Source: Leptolinea sp. HRD-7 (GTDB lineage: Bacteria; Chloroflexota; Anaerolineae; Anaerolineales; Anaerolineaceae). From it: a stretch of 64,000 bases of DNA. Made by a program: the position numbers and the translations under genes. The DNA lies in NCBI GenBank assembly GCA_024363285.1, contig AP024710.1, positions 2,636,001 through 2,700,000 of the forward strand, in the 5' to 3' direction. The first letter of the stretch is position 1. Each line of letters opens with the position of its first letter. The notes beneath the pieces are model-generated. The model saw nothing but the letters and a program-made list of their open reading frames with translations, did no database searches and was not told where the DNA came from. This document shows, piece after piece, positions 35,803-44,770 of the stretch.

Positions 35803-37158
35803 ATGTACTTAAAAGGCAGTAATTGGAGTATGAACAGGCGGCGAAGGCCGCTACGAATAGGCCGAATTTTGGTATTGCTGCTTCTGGTAAGTGGTGCAGT
35901 TTATGTTGATCGGGTAATTGTTCCATCCAGTCCACCGCTATTTATCCCCACACCAACTTCGACACGCGCGCCTGAATCATATATTGCAGAGGCTCAACGG
36001 CTTGAAAATGAAGGAAAGTATTCTCAGGCAATATCTACTTACAATCAGGCCATTCAATCCGATCCAAAAAATCCGGCAACATATATTTCGCTGGCTAGAT
36101 TAATGATTTACACGGGCGATTATAAAAATGCCATCAAAAACGCAGAAAACGCCCTTCTTTTAAATGGTAACAATTCCAACGCGCATGCCATTCGAGGGTG
36201 GGCATTAGGATTGGATGGCGATTATTTAAGCGCGGAATCCGCTTTTACTAAGGCTCTTGAATTAGACCAGAATAATGGTGATGCTTATGCCTATCGGGCA
36301 GAAGTTCTGGCTGCACAAACTCAAGCTGGTTCTGGCAGCATTGGCTCATTGGATAAAGCTGTTGAAGCATCACGCAACGCTCAAACTATCGCTCCAAACG
36401 CATTATCCACTCACCGGGCCAGGGGTATTGTGTTGGAATTAACCGGTAATTACGCTGACGCAGCGCGCGAATTTGAGGCTGCTATCGCAATCAACTCTAA
36501 CATTGCCGATCTGCACCTGGCACTGGGTAGAAATTACCGGTATCTGGAGCAGTACGACAGAGCCGTTGAGGAGTTTAACCGGGCAAACGCTCTGAACCCT
36601 GGTGACCCGCTTCCAAACTTTTATATCTCCCGTACGTATGCGTCGATTGGAGAATATGCCAAGGCAATTCAATTTGCGGAGCAATCTGTTAAAGTTGCAC
36701 CAACAGACCCTTATATGTATGGCAATCTTGGGACAATGTATTACAAGAATAAACAATTTGAAGATTCCATAAAACCATTAAAATTGGCTGTTACGGGCGG
36801 AGTAGCAGATACAGGGGAAGAAGTAAAAGGACTTCCGTTGGCATATGGGCGTGTAGCCGAATACTACTTTACATATGGTCTCACTCTGGCAAACCTTGGT
36901 ATGTGTGGTGAGGCACTTCCGATTTCACAGGCGTTGATGGAAGGTGTAAAGAACGATGAAATTTCGGTTTACAATGCCCAGGAAATCGTAAATATTTGTT
37001 CGGGGAACCCGACAAAACCCGGAAATAATAATGCTGGGAATGACACGCCTTCTGTTCCGGATCAAAATTCTCAAGAAATGACCCCAGAAGCTCTCAAACC
37101 TACTGTTTCAAGTGCTATAAGGAAGGTGCCTACTTTGACACCTGTTCCGTCAAAATAA
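35803..37158 (+). CDS. Membrane-anchored TPR protein, copy 1
   Basis: 451 residues. A basic N-terminus (NRRRRPLRIGR) and one membrane helix (about 24-38) are followed by a Pro/Thr linker (SPPLFIPTPTSTRAP) and at least eight TPR units between about 55 and 330 (AEAQRLENEGKYSQAISTYNQAIQSDPKN is broken over the first unit). The C-terminal tail is low-complexity Asn/Pro/Thr. TPRs outside the membrane suggest protein-protein scaffolding. It is a paralogue of the next gene, 9 bases downstream. ATG at 35830, preceded by TTGGAG, is an alternative start. Confidence 0.8.
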   Translation: MYLKGSNWSMNRRRRPLRIGRILVLLLLVSGAVYVDRVIVPSSPPLFIPTPTSTRAPESYIAEAQRLENEGKYSQAISTYNQAIQSDPKNPATYISLARLMIYTGDYKNAIKNAENALLLNGNNSNAHAIRGWALGLDGDYLSAESAFTKALELDQNNGDAYAYRAEVLAAQTQAGSGSIGSLDKAVEASRNAQTIAPNALSTHRARGIVLELTGNYADAAREFEAAIAINSNIADLHLALGRNYRYLEQYDRAVEEFNRANALNPGDPLPNFYISRTYASIGEYAKAIQFAEQSVKVAPTDPYMYGNLGTMYYKNKQFEDSIKPLKLAVTGGVADTGEEVKGLPLAYGRVAEYYFTYGLTLANLGMCGEALPISQALMEGVKNDEISVYNAQEIVNICSGNPTKPGNNNAGNDTPSVPDQNSQEMTPEALKPTVSSAIRKVPTLTPVPSK

Positions 37159-37167
37159 TAAATATAC

Positions 37168-38517
37168 ATGTTACTTAATGATAAACGACCAGAATTCAGA
37201 CCACCCAGGTCAACTTCTAACCCCTATCGAATGTTGATCTGGATTATTCTAATTATTGGTGGGTTACTTCTGGTTAATGCTGTTCAGATTGGGAAGGTGC
37301 AACCATTATTCTCACCGACAATGACTCCCACTCGCAATGCCGAATCATTTGCGTTAGAAGGAGAAACCCATTTCAAAGCGGGGGACCTGGTTAAAGCCAT
37401 TACCGCTTACAACAACGCTACCCGTCTTGATCCACAGAATGGTGAACTATGGGCAGAGCTTGCCCGTATTCAGACTTATTCATCCAACCTTCTCACCACG
37501 GATAGACAAAAACAACAGCGCCTGGCAGAGGCATTGGTGTCGGCTGACCGAGCATCAACAGCATCACCTGAAAACAGTAATGTTTGGGCTATTCGGGCAT
37601 TCACCCTGGATTGGAATGCCAATAACGTGTTGAACTACGAAAAAAAAGACAGCTTTATGACAGAAGCTGAACAGAATGCGGTAAGAGCTCTTCAATTGGA
37701 CAATCAAAATACAATGGCTCTGGCTTATTATTCAGAGATTCTTGTAGACCAACAAAAATGGGATCAATCGCTGCAGGTTATCAATCAGGCTGTTGCCCAG
37801 GCAACCCAGCGGGGCGAAAAGATCATGGATATTCACAGAGTCAATGGGTATGTAAATGAATCGCTGGGTAATTATGACGTTGCCATCAATGAGTACAAAG
37901 AAGCAGTAAAAATTACACCTAACCTTACTTTCTTGCACATATCAATTGGGCTTAATTACCGGCAGTTGAAACAATACGAACGGGCCATTGAGTATTTCGC
38001 TCAGGCGGCTGCAATCAATGAAAATCTGGGAGTACGTGATTCCATTCCATATCTGGCTATTGGAAAAACGTATACACAAATGGGTGAGTTTTTTATCGCT
38101 TCACGTAACGTAAAGAAAGCATTGCAATACGATCCCACCAGCCCTGATGTTTATGGTCAATTAGGAATTGTCTATTTTAAATCTCACAACTATGAAGGTT
38201 CTATCGATCCACTGAAATGCGCTATTTATGGATGCAACGCAGAGACAAGTTGCGCGATTCGGGAATGCGACCCGGAAAAAGATGAAAAAATTACTATCCA
38301 GGGGATGCCATTAAGCCCAAATACAGTTGTTTATTACTATACGTATGGGTCAGTTTTAGCCGGACTTCATCGGAAGTCTCAGCCTTATTGCACGGAAGCC
38401 GTTAAAGTACTACACCAGGTAAGGCAAGGTTTTCCAGAAGACAAAACAATACTTTCAATTGTCAGTGCCAGCGAAGAGATATGCTCGAGTTACGGTATTG
38501 TGTATTCTGGCGGATAA
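37168..38517 (+). CDS. Membrane-anchored TPR protein, copy 2
   Basis: 449 residues with the same plan as copy 1: short basic N-terminus, one helix (YRMLIWIILIIGGLLLVNAV), linker with SPTMTPTRNAES, then about eight TPR units. The end differs: a Cys-containing region (six or more Cys around residues 350-372, CAIYGCNAETSCAIRECDP) replaces the low-complexity tail and may be disulfide-bonded outside the cell. The pair forms a two-gene unit ahead of groESL. The partner is unknown. Confidence 0.8.
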   Translation: MLLNDKRPEFRPPRSTSNPYRMLIWIILIIGGLLLVNAVQIGKVQPLFSPTMTPTRNAESFALEGETHFKAGDLVKAITAYNNATRLDPQNGELWAELARIQTYSSNLLTTDRQKQQRLAEALVSADRASTASPENSNVWAIRAFTLDWNANNVLNYEKKDSFMTEAEQNAVRALQLDNQNTMALAYYSEILVDQQKWDQSLQVINQAVAQATQRGEKIMDIHRVNGYVNESLGNYDVAINEYKEAVKITPNLTFLHISIGLNYRQLKQYERAIEYFAQAAAINENLGVRDSIPYLAIGKTYTQMGEFFIASRNVKKALQYDPTSPDVYGQLGIVYFKSHNYEGSIDPLKCAIYGCNAETSCAIRECDPEKDEKITIQGMPLSPNTVVYYYTYGSVLAGLHRKSQPYCTEAVKVLHQVRQGFPEDKTILSIVSASEEICSSYGIVYSGG

Positions 38518-38551
38518 ATATCAAAAATTTATAAGAGTTCATATACACATC

Positions 38552-38580
38552 TTGACTCGTACTATAAAGACAGGTATATT
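38552..38580 (+). promoter_or_regulatory. groESL sigma-70 promoter
   Basis: TTGACT (38552-38557) and TATATT (38575-38580) are separated by exactly 17 bases. The CIRCE operator begins 9 bases after the -10, so repressor bound there would block initiation. Confidence 0.8.
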
Positions 38581-38588
38581 TTGATTTG

Positions 38589-38615
38589 TTAGCACTCAAA
38601 TATCAAGAGTGCTAA
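38589..38615 (+). promoter_or_regulatory. CIRCE operator (HrcA binding site)
   Basis: Perfect TTAGCACTC-N9-GAGTGCTAA inverted repeat, identical to the consensus. HrcA binds it and represses groESL until heat stress lowers free GroEL. hrcA is not in this window. Confidence 0.97.
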
Positions 38616-38650
38616 AAATTATGAAATTCAATCTGCAACAGGAGGATTAT

Positions 38651-38944
38651 ATGGCAATGACTCTCAAACCCTTAGGCAGCCGTGTGGTGGTCGAACCCAT
38701 CGAGCAAGAAGATGTTACCGCCGGTGGTATCGTACTTCCCGAAACTGCCAAAGAAAAACCCCAGAAAGGTAAGATCATTTCTGTTGGAGCCGGTGATCGC
38801 GATGAAAGTGGAAAACGCATCGCCATGGATGTAAAAGCTGGCGATACTGTTTTGTTCGCAAAATACTCTGGAACTGAAATTAAGATTGACGGCAAGAAAC
38901 TCCTCATTCTGCGTGAGAGCGATATTCTTGCAATTGTTGAATAG
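38651..38944 (+). CDS. groES: Co-chaperonin GroES
   Basis: 97 residues from ATG at 38651, chosen because CAGGAGGA lies 5 bases upstream; an ATG at 38609 would begin inside the CIRCE element. Motifs: [28 protein letters not shown], a mobile loop, and the [31 protein letters not shown] end. It forms the heptameric lid on GroEL. It is transcribed from the CIRCE-controlled promoter with groEL 34 bases downstream. Confidence 0.97.
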   Translation: MAMTLKPLGSRVVVEPIEQEDVTAGGIVLPETAKEKPQKGKIISVGAGDRDESGKRIAMDVKAGDTVLFAKYSGTEIKIDGKKLLILRESDILAIVE

Positions 38945-38978
38945 AAATCATTCTTTAGGAATTTGAAGGAGTTAAACA

Positions 38979-40610
38979 ATGGGTGCTAAACAAATTATTT
39001 TTTCCGATGATGCCCGCCGTAAATTAAAGAACGGTATTGACATTGTCGCTAACGCAGTTTCCACTACACTTGGCCCGAAAGGCCGCAATGTTGCCCTGGA
39101 TCGCAAATTTGGTTCTCCTACCATCACCCACGATGGTGTAACCGTTGCCAAAGAAATCGAATTGGAAGACCCCTTCGAAAACATGGGCGCCCAGCTTTTG
39201 AAAGAAGCTGCCACTAAAACCAATGACATCGCCGGCGACGGTACCACTACATCCACTGTTCTGGCTCATGCCATTGTTACCGAAGGCTTGAAGAATCTGG
39301 CTGCCGGTTCCAACCCCATGCTTTTGAAACGTGGTATCGAAACTGCGGCCAAAGCTGTTGCCGCCGAAATCACCAAGAATGCCATTGAAGTCACCACAAA
39401 AGATGAGATCGCTAATGTTGCCACCATTTCCGCCCAGGACCGTGTCATCGGTGAACTGATCGCCGAAGTCATGGATAAAGTCGGTAAAGATGGCGTCATC
39501 ACAGTTGAAGAATCCAAGGGATTGGAATTTGAAAAAGACTACGTGGAAGGTATGCAGTTTGACCGTGGCTACATTTCCCCGTATTTCGTAACCGATTCAG
39601 AACATATGGAATCGGTAATTCCCGAACCGTATGTCTTGATCTATGACAAGAAAATCTCCGCTGCCGCCGATATCGTTCCCATTCTGGAGAAACTCGTCCA
39701 GATCGGAAAGCGCGATCTGTTGATCATCGCCGAAGATATTGACGGTGAAGCTCTGGCTACCCTGGTTCTGAACAAGATCCGCGGCATGCTGAACGTACTG
39801 GCTGTCAAAGCTCCTGGTTTCGGTGACCGCCGCAAAGCTATGCTTCAGGATATTGCCATCTTGACCGGTGGACAGGTCATCTCTGAAGAAACTGGCCGCA
39901 AGCTAGAATCCGTGGTTATCTCCGACCTTGGCCGTGCTGAGAAGGTTGTCTCCGATAAAGATAACACCACAATTGTTGGCGGCAAGGGCGACGAAGCTGA
40001 GATCAAAGCCCGTATCGAGCAGATCAAAGTTGAGATCGACAAGACCACCAGTGACTATGACCGTGAAAAACTGCAGGAACGCCTGGCCAAACTGTCCGGT
40101 GGTGTGGCTATCATTCGTGTCGGTGCTGCTACAGAAACTGAACTGAAAGAAAAGAAACACCGCGTTGAAGACGCTTTATCGGCTACCCGTGCCGCTGTTG
40201 AAGAGGGTATCGTGGCTGGTGGCGGTGTCGCGCTGATCAACGCCATGTCTGCTCTTGATGGCGTAAAGATGGCCAATGAAGACGAACAGATTGGTGTAAA
40301 GATTGTCCGCAAAGCCCTGGAAATCCCCATGATTAAAATTGCGGAAAATGCCGGTAAAGATGGCTCGGTTATTGTTGAGAATGTCCGGCAGATCCAGAAA
40401 TCAAAGAAGAACAAGAACATGGGTTATGATGTTCTGACCGATGAATTCATGGATATGGTCAAGGGTGGTGTCATTGATCCGGCTAAAGTGACCCGCGGCG
40501 CTCTGGAGAACGCTGCCTCAATTGCGGCAATGATCTTGACCACTGAAGCCTTGATCACGGATGTTCCGGAAAAAGAAAAACCGGCTCCTATGCCGCCTCC
40601 GGAATACTAA
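38979..40610 (+). CDS. groEL: Chaperonin GroEL
   Basis: 543 residues, full length. Hallmarks: [42 protein letters not shown] (split over residues 30-72), [14 protein letters not shown] with the ATPase Asp, [20 protein letters not shown] and [13 protein letters not shown]. It forms the double-ring folding chamber with GroES. The usual flexible GGM-repeat tail is missing; the protein ends [20 protein letters not shown] precedes the start. Codon choice is more GC-rich at third positions than in neighbours, as expected for a highly expressed gene. Confidence 0.98.
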   Translation: MGAKQIIFSDDARRKLKNGIDIVANAVSTTLGPKGRNVALDRKFGSPTITHDGVTVAKEIELEDPFENMGAQLLKEAATKTNDIAGDGTTTSTVLAHAIVTEGLKNLAAGSNPMLLKRGIETAAKAVAAEITKNAIEVTTKDEIANVATISAQDRVIGELIAEVMDKVGKDGVITVEESKGLEFEKDYVEGMQFDRGYISPYFVTDSEHMESVIPEPYVLIYDKKISAAADIVPILEKLVQIGKRDLLIIAEDIDGEALATLVLNKIRGMLNVLAVKAPGFGDRRKAMLQDIAILTGGQVISEETGRKLESVVISDLGRAEKVVSDKDNTTIVGGKGDEAEIKARIEQIKVEIDKTTSDYDREKLQERLAKLSGGVAIIRVGAATETELKEKKHRVEDALSATRAAVEEGIVAGGGVALINAMSALDGVKMANEDEQIGVKIVRKALEIPMIKIAENAGKDGSVIVENVRQIQKSKKNKNMGYDVLTDEFMDMVKGGVIDPAKVTRGALENAASIAAMILTTEALITDVPEKEKPAPMPPPEY

Positions 40611-40625
40611 AATAATTGATTTTGG

Positions 40626-40658
40626 AAGACTGCCTGATAATTTTCAGGCAGTCTTTTT
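40626..40658 (+). terminator. groESL terminator
   Basis: AAGACTGCCTGA (40626-40637) pairs with TCAGGCAGTCTT (40644-40655), a 12-bp stem with a 6-base loop, followed by a T run. It lies 15 bases after the groEL stop. Confidence 0.92.
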
Positions 40659-40667
40659 GTAATTGAG

Positions 40668-40673
40668 TATAAT
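40668..40673 (+). promoter_or_regulatory. TATAAT box before the foldase gene (leaderless candidate)
   Basis: A consensus TATAAT ends 7 bases before the ATG at 40681. There is no ribosome site and the groESL terminator lies just upstream, so transcription must restart here. Confidence 0.45.
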
Positions 40674-40680
40674 TTGCGGA

Positions 40681-41577
40681 ATGTTTACAAAAAAGAATTA
40701 TTTATTTTCCATTTTAGTTTTAACAGGTATTCTTTTCACACATGGGTGCAATGTGGCAACACCTGTACCTACCGCAACACCTATCCCGCCAACAGAAACC
40801 CCTTTACCTCCGTCACCAACGCCGCTTCCTATGGCTATAAAAGTGAACTCATCTGGTATTCTTCTATCAGATTATGAAGAAGAATTAAAACGTTTTGACG
40901 CGGCTATGGCAACCCTGGGCAAAACTTACACGGCTGAAGATCGCCGAGAGCGCGTTCTTGACGAGTTAATTGGATCTGAATTGCTTTACCAGGAAGCTGT
41001 TAAGAATGGTTATGTGTTATCTGATAAAGATCTAAACACCAGGATTGGTGAACTCGTCACTTCAGCAGGAGGAGAAGCCGGATTTAATACGTGGCTTCAA
41101 AAAAATGGTTACACCGTAGATTCGTTTCGGCGTTCTCTGATTCGTAATCTTGGAGCTGCATGGCAGCGGGATCAGATCATTAAAGCACTTCCGGAAGCTG
41201 TTGAACAAATCCACGCCCGTCAGATATTTTTCAGTCGCGAAGAGGGTGCTGCAATCGCGCGTCAAAAAGTTGATAATGGTGCGGACTTTTCTGTTCTTGC
41301 AATAGAGGCCGATCCGGTAACCAAAGGTGATCTCGGTTGGTTTCCTCGAGGATATTTATTACAACCTGAAGTTGAAGAAGCGGCGTTTCAATTACAACCC
41401 GGGCAGGTTAGTCAGGTTGTGAAATCTTCCATCGGTTACCACCTTGTACAATTGATTGAACGTGATCCCGCTAAGAAACTTGATCCGGACGCGAGAGCTG
41501 TTCTTGAGAAAAAGGCAATAACAGATTGGGTTTCTACCGTAAGGTCAAATGCTAAAATTGACGTTCTTGTTCCCTGA
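40681..41577 (+). CDS. PpiC/SurA-type peptidyl-prolyl isomerase lipoprotein
   Basis: 298 residues from ATG at 40681; a TTG at 40663 in frame lies upstream of the TATAAT box and is less likely. The signal peptide ends at LFTHGC, an imperfect lipobox, followed by a TPIPPTETPLPPSPTP linker. A SurA-like N-terminal helical region (ERVLDELIGSELLYQEAV) precedes a parvulin domain (about 178-275): QIHARQIFFSREEGAA, GDLGWFPRGYLLQPEVEEAA and IGYHLVQLIERDP. It would assist folding of exported proteins, like PrsA. It is followed by a small membrane protein gene 11 bases later. Confidence 0.88.
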   Translation: MFTKKNYLFSILVLTGILFTHGCNVATPVPTATPIPPTETPLPPSPTPLPMAIKVNSSGILLSDYEEELKRFDAAMATLGKTYTAEDRRERVLDELIGSELLYQEAVKNGYVLSDKDLNTRIGELVTSAGGEAGFNTWLQKNGYTVDSFRRSLIRNLGAAWQRDQIIKALPEAVEQIHARQIFFSREEGAAIARQKVDNGADFSVLAIEADPVTKGDLGWFPRGYLLQPEVEEAAFQLQPGQVSQVVKSSIGYHLVQLIERDPAKKLDPDARAVLEKKAITDWVSTVRSNAKIDVLVP

Positions 41578-41588
41578 GGGGGGAAGTC

Positions 41589-42284
41589 ATGAAGTACGGT
41601 CCAGCCAGACTCAGGTATGAACGCAGAAAACGCCGTCGGGAACAATTACAGGCTTTTGCATGGTTATGGAATTTATTAAGTGTAGTTTTTTCAGTAGCTA
41701 CTGTTTTCGCTGCCGGTTGGTTCATTTGGAAAATGGCACACCCTGCCAATGCTGTTAAAACGATCAATTCTGTTCCATCGCCGACAGTGAATTATCCGGT
41801 ATATGCTACCAACCTGCCGACATTGAAACCATCACCTGGACCGACGAATACTAAAATAATTGAGACGCCAACTGCTGTTCCACCTACACCAGAAGACACA
41901 TCTCTATATACTTTTGACTTACAGGCAAAACCTGAAAGCATTTCCGCGACATTATTTAAACAAGAACGAACATGTAACTGGTCAGGAATAGCCGGGCAAG
42001 TATTTGACCTTCAGGGCCGCCCAATTACCGGAATAACGGTACAAGTTGATGGCCCCATGTATGGAAAGAACATTAAGTTCCTGAACATTACCGGTTCTTC
42101 GCCCTGGTATGGAGTCGGTGGTTATGAAATCTTCTTAACGGATAAACCAGTTGACACCCAGGGAGAATATGGAATCCGCCTGGTTGATCAGAACGGGCGA
42201 AGTCTTTCGCCTCGATTTAAATTCAATACGAGTAGTGATTGTGCCAAGAATCTGGTTATTGTCAATTTTAGACAGATAAAATAG
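41589..42284 (+). CDS. Membrane-anchored protein with carboxypeptidase-regulatory-like domain
   Basis: 231 residues. A strongly basic N-terminus (RLRYERRKRRREQ) is followed by one membrane helix (about 24-47) and a Pro/Thr linker. The extracytoplasmic domain (about 120-231) contains CNWSGIAGQVFDLQGRPITG and ITVQVDG, typical of a CarboxypepD_reg-like beta sandwich, with two Cys (CNW and DCAKN) that could form a disulfide. The GAGGGGGGAAG ribosome site is strong. The role is unknown; the placement after the foldase suggests an exported protein made with its helper. Confidence 0.7.
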   Translation: MKYGPARLRYERRKRRREQLQAFAWLWNLLSVVFSVATVFAAGWFIWKMAHPANAVKTINSVPSPTVNYPVYATNLPTLKPSPGPTNTKIIETPTAVPPTPEDTSLYTFDLQAKPESISATLFKQERTCNWSGIAGQVFDLQGRPITGITVQVDGPMYGKNIKFLNITGSSPWYGVGGYEIFLTDKPVDTQGEYGIRLVDQNGRSLSPRFKFNTSSDCAKNLVIVNFRQIK

Positions 42285-42289
42285 TACTT

Positions 42290-42586
42290 TTATCCTTTTA
42301 TCCAATCTTCCAACCATGGTTGACGAAGAACGGGATTGAATTCAACAATAGTATGCGTAGCAACGTTATTAATATGATATGGATCCTGCAAGAAGAAATC
42401 ATGTAATTCTTCCATTGTTTCAGAACGGGCAATTGCCAACCCTCCGGTTCGTGGTTCTTTAGGGCCGGACATTAGCAGCAGTCCTTTATCGTAACCGGTT
42501 TGAAGAAATGCACGGTGCGCGGGCAAAATGTCAGCCAATTGCTCTACTGGAACAAGGTAATGAATATCTACAATAAAGTGCCTCAT
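42290..42586 (-). CDS. YciI-family protein
   Basis: 98 residues, the size of a YCII domain. The pattern HFIVDIHYLVPVEQLADILPAHRAFLQ, GLLLMSGPKEPRTGGLAIARS and FFLQDPYHINNVATHTIVEF is typical (dimeric alpha/beta ferredoxin-like fold with a conserved His-Asp pair). Biochemical roles of the family are mostly unknown. The gene is convergent with 41589 (5-base gap) and downstream of the SpoU gene. Confidence 0.85.
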   Translation of the reverse strand: MRHFIVDIHYLVPVEQLADILPAHRAFLQTGYDKGLLLMSGPKEPRTGGLAIARSETMEELHDFFLQDPYHINNVATHTIVEFNPVLRQPWLEDWIKG

Positions 42587-42610
42587 ATCTAGCTCCTGAT
42601 AAATTCGAGA

Positions 42611-43399
42611 TTATTTGCCAGTTCGTTGACGCACAACTTCGAAAATTAAGATGCCTGCAGCAACAGCAGCATTTAAGGATTCCATTTTTCCGGGCATCGG
42701 TATTGAAAGCCGATAATCTGCTACTTTATAGGCGGACTCTGTCGCGCCATCCGCTTCGCTTCCAATGATTATCATTGTAGGCCTGGTGAAGTCACCTTGC
42801 CAGCAAAGCAATTCTCCGTTTGCGGTTGCCACATAAGCCGTTATTGTTTCACTGGCTTTTCTGGTTTTAATTTTTTCCAAATCATTCCATTCCATCTCAC
42901 CACAAATAATATGAAAATGAGCACCCATCGCGGAGCGTAAAACTTTAGGAGAGTAAAGGTCTACACTTTCCGGAGTGGTCAGAACTGCCTGTGCCCCAGC
43001 GGAAGCCGCAGTACGGATTACTGTGCCCAAATTTCCCGGGTCTCTTAATTGATCTGCCACCACAATAAAATCCAGATTGTCTGGTAATGTTATTTCATGT
43101 TTACGGCATACGGCGGCAAGCCCCTGGCTGGTTGAAGTATCCATTACTGCATTAAAAATGGATTCTTGTACCTCTTCTACTGGAATATTTCGATCACGTA
43201 AAATTTGTACCACCCGAGACCCGCGTTCTGAGATTATATTTGAATAATAGACCTCACTAATATCTGCTCCATGACTTACAGCATCTTCAATCAGACGAAC
43301 GCCCTCGATCACAAATTGACCAGATTCATCCCGGGTTTTTCTGTCTTGAAGTAAAGCGCGAATATTTTGAAGACGAGGGTTTTTTTTAGATGTGATCAT
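42611..43399 (-). CDS. TrmH/SpoU-family RNA 2'-O-methyltransferase
   Basis: 262 residues from ATG at 43399; a longer frame to 43486 lies within the macro-domain gene. An N-terminal substrate-binding domain (NPRLQNIRALLQDRKTRDES, GQFVIEGVRLIEDA) precedes the SPOUT domain with the three SpoU motifs: VVADQLRDPGNLGTVIRTA, IIIGSEADGATES and IPMPGKMESLNAAVAAGIL. It methylates a ribose in rRNA or tRNA using AdoMet; the target is unknown (RlmB/TsnR-like). The start overlaps the macro-domain gene by 14 bases. Confidence 0.9.
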   Translation of the reverse strand: MITSKKNPRLQNIRALLQDRKTRDESGQFVIEGVRLIEDAVSHGADISEVYYSNIISERGSRVVQILRDRNIPVEEVQESIFNAVMDTSTSQGLAAVCRKHEITLPDNLDFIVVADQLRDPGNLGTVIRTAASAGAQAVLTTPESVDLYSPKVLRSAMGAHFHIICGEMEWNDLEKIKTRKASETITAYVATANGELLCWQGDFTRPTMIIIGSEADGATESAYKVADYRLSIPMPGKMESLNAAVAAGILIFEVVRQRTGK

Positions 43400-43952
43400 A
43401 ATCGGATTTTCCTGATCGGGAAAATGTATTTGTAAAGATTTGAAACGCGTGGTTATCGAATAAAACGATCTTAATAATTTGAACAAAGAAAAGGATTTTT
43501 TGAGAAGAAAACATTTCTATCGCCTGAAAAAAACATTCAGATGCTGGTTGTAAGGGGAATCCAAAGATACCAGTAGAAATGGCGGGAAACGCAATAGTAG
43601 CGCATTTCAAATCGTTCGCCACAATCAAGCTGGAAAATATGGCTGTTTTTAATTTTTCTTCCTCATTGCCTTCACCCCATACCGGTCCAACAGCGTGAAT
43701 AATATAACGGCATTGAAGGGAACCGGCACCTGTAACAGCGGGGTGATTAAATGAAGCTGGCCCGTGAATATTTACCCAATCATTGGATTCACGCTGGATA
43801 TCAAAACCACCAGATCTTACAATGGCTCCGGCCACACCGCCACCATGTTGCAAGTGAGCATTAGCCGCGTTTACTATAGCGTCAGTATGTTCCCTGGTAA
43901 TATCCCCCGTATCTATTTGAACAGTTAAGTTAGAAAAAAGGTAAATTGGCAT
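43386..43952 (-). CDS. Macro domain (ADP-ribose-binding) protein
   Basis: 188 residues, essentially one macro domain. Motifs: VQIDTGDITREHTDAIVNAANAHL (split), HGGGVAGAIVRSGG, YIIHAVGPVWGEGN and FPAISTGIFGFPLQPA. This pattern is that of the MacroD-type class that hydrolyses O-acetyl-ADP-ribose or removes ADP-ribose from acidic residues. The C-terminus runs on into the overlap with the methyltransferase gene (SRSGKSDYDHI). The coupling to an RNA methyltransferase is notable. Confidence 0.9.
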   Translation of the reverse strand: MPIYLFSNLTVQIDTGDITREHTDAIVNAANAHLQHGGGVAGAIVRSGGFDIQRESNDWVNIHGPASFNHPAVTGAGSLQCRYIIHAVGPVWGEGNEEEKLKTAIFSSLIVANDLKCATIAFPAISTGIFGFPLQPASECFFQAIEMFSSQKILFFVQIIKIVLFDNHAFQIFTNTFSRSGKSDYDHI

Positions 43953-43985
43953 GGCTTTAATTAGATTTTACTCATTTAATAATAA

Positions 43986-44013
43986 AACAGGATGACTTGA
44001 AGGTCATCCTGTT
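43986..44013 (-). terminator. Terminator after the infC-rpmI-rplT operon
   Basis: AACAGGATGAC (43986-43996) pairs with GTCATCCTGTT (44003-44013) around a 6-base loop; on the minus strand a T-rich tract (TTTATTATT) follows. It lies 20 bases past the rplT stop. Confidence 0.8.
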
Positions 44014-44032
44014 CTTTTTGCAGAGAGAGGGT

Positions 44033-44383
44033 TTAAGCGGATTTTGCTTTTCCAGCCACTGCTGCAAATGCGTTCGGATCACGAACCGCCAGGTCTGCCA
44101 GCATTTTCCGATTAAGGGCAATGCCTGCGGATTTCATACCTGCGATAAGGCGACTGTATGACAACCCATTGATCCGGGCTGCCGCGTTGATGCGGACGAT
44201 CCAAAGCTTGCGAAGATCACGCCGGCGAACGCGGCGATCTCGAGTGGCATACCAAAGGCCTTTCAGCATGGTTTCATTCGCGCGGCGAATGAGGCGATGA
44301 CGGCTGCCGATCGTACCTTTGCTTAATTTCAACATTTTTTTGTGGCGCAGATGACCTTTAGGGCCACCTTTTACTCTTGCCAT
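44033..44383 (-). CDS. rplT: Ribosomal protein bL20
   Basis: 116 residues, standard length. [20 protein letters not shown] at the N-terminus, the [24 protein letters not shown] basic helix region (broken over two helices) and [18 protein letters not shown]. It is an early assembly protein of the 50S subunit and in many bacteria represses its own operon by binding the mRNA leader. It is the last gene of infC-rpmI-rplT, with a good ribosome site. Confidence 0.97.
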   Translation of the reverse strand: MARVKGGPKGHLRHKKMLKLSKGTIGSRHRLIRRANETMLKGLWYATRDRRVRRRDLRKLWIVRINAAARINGLSYSRLIAGMKSAGIALNRKMLADLAVRDPNAFAAVAGKAKSA

Positions 44384-44470
44384 AAGTTACTCCTTTGCAA
44401 ACCCCTGGGCGTCGACTTACGTCAGTTGGAAACACCCAACGGCCGCTCCAAAAATGATAGACGATTGCCC

Positions 44471-44698
44471 CTATTTCATGTTGGGGGCGAGGCGGCTGAC
44501 GCGCTGGACGATCTTCTCGCCCTTCACTTCAACCATCTCAGACAGCAAGGCCTTTGTGCGTGTAGAAGTGCGGCGGCGTAAATGGCTTTTGCCACCCTTC
44601 GTGCGCATCAAAGTGCCGGACCCGGTAAGGCGAAACCGTTTGGAGGTTGCTTTATGGGTCTTCAGCTTGATTTTACCTGCTTTAACTTTGCGTGGCAC
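44471..44698 (-). CDS. rpmI: Ribosomal protein bL35
   Basis: 75 residues: KIKLKTHKATSKRFRLTGSG, TLMRTKGGKSHLRRRTSTRT, ending VSRLAPNMK. The family is usually about 65 residues; the N-terminus here has a few more residues (MPRKVKAGK), with a ribosome site just upstream (AGAGAGGAG). Component of the 50S subunit. Confidence 0.95.
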   Translation of the reverse strand: MPRKVKAGKIKLKTHKATSKRFRLTGSGTLMRTKGGKSHLRRRTSTRTKALLSEMVEVKGEKIVQRVSRLAPNMK

Positions 44699-44770
44699 AG
44701 TATTACTCCTCTCTGCAGAATCAACCAGAAATTCTGATAATTCCTGGATATTGCAAAAGTAAATTTTACC

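Noticed and set aside
38609..38650. Upstream ATG giving a longer GroES
   Set aside because: It starts within the CIRCE operator, adds non-conserved residues and lacks a ribosome site; AGGAGG precedes the ATG at 38651.
43400..43486. Longer N-terminus of the SpoU methyltransferase
   Set aside because: The extra 29 residues overlap the macro-domain gene deeply and do not resemble the family; the inner ATG starts with the conserved NPRLQNIRAL segment.
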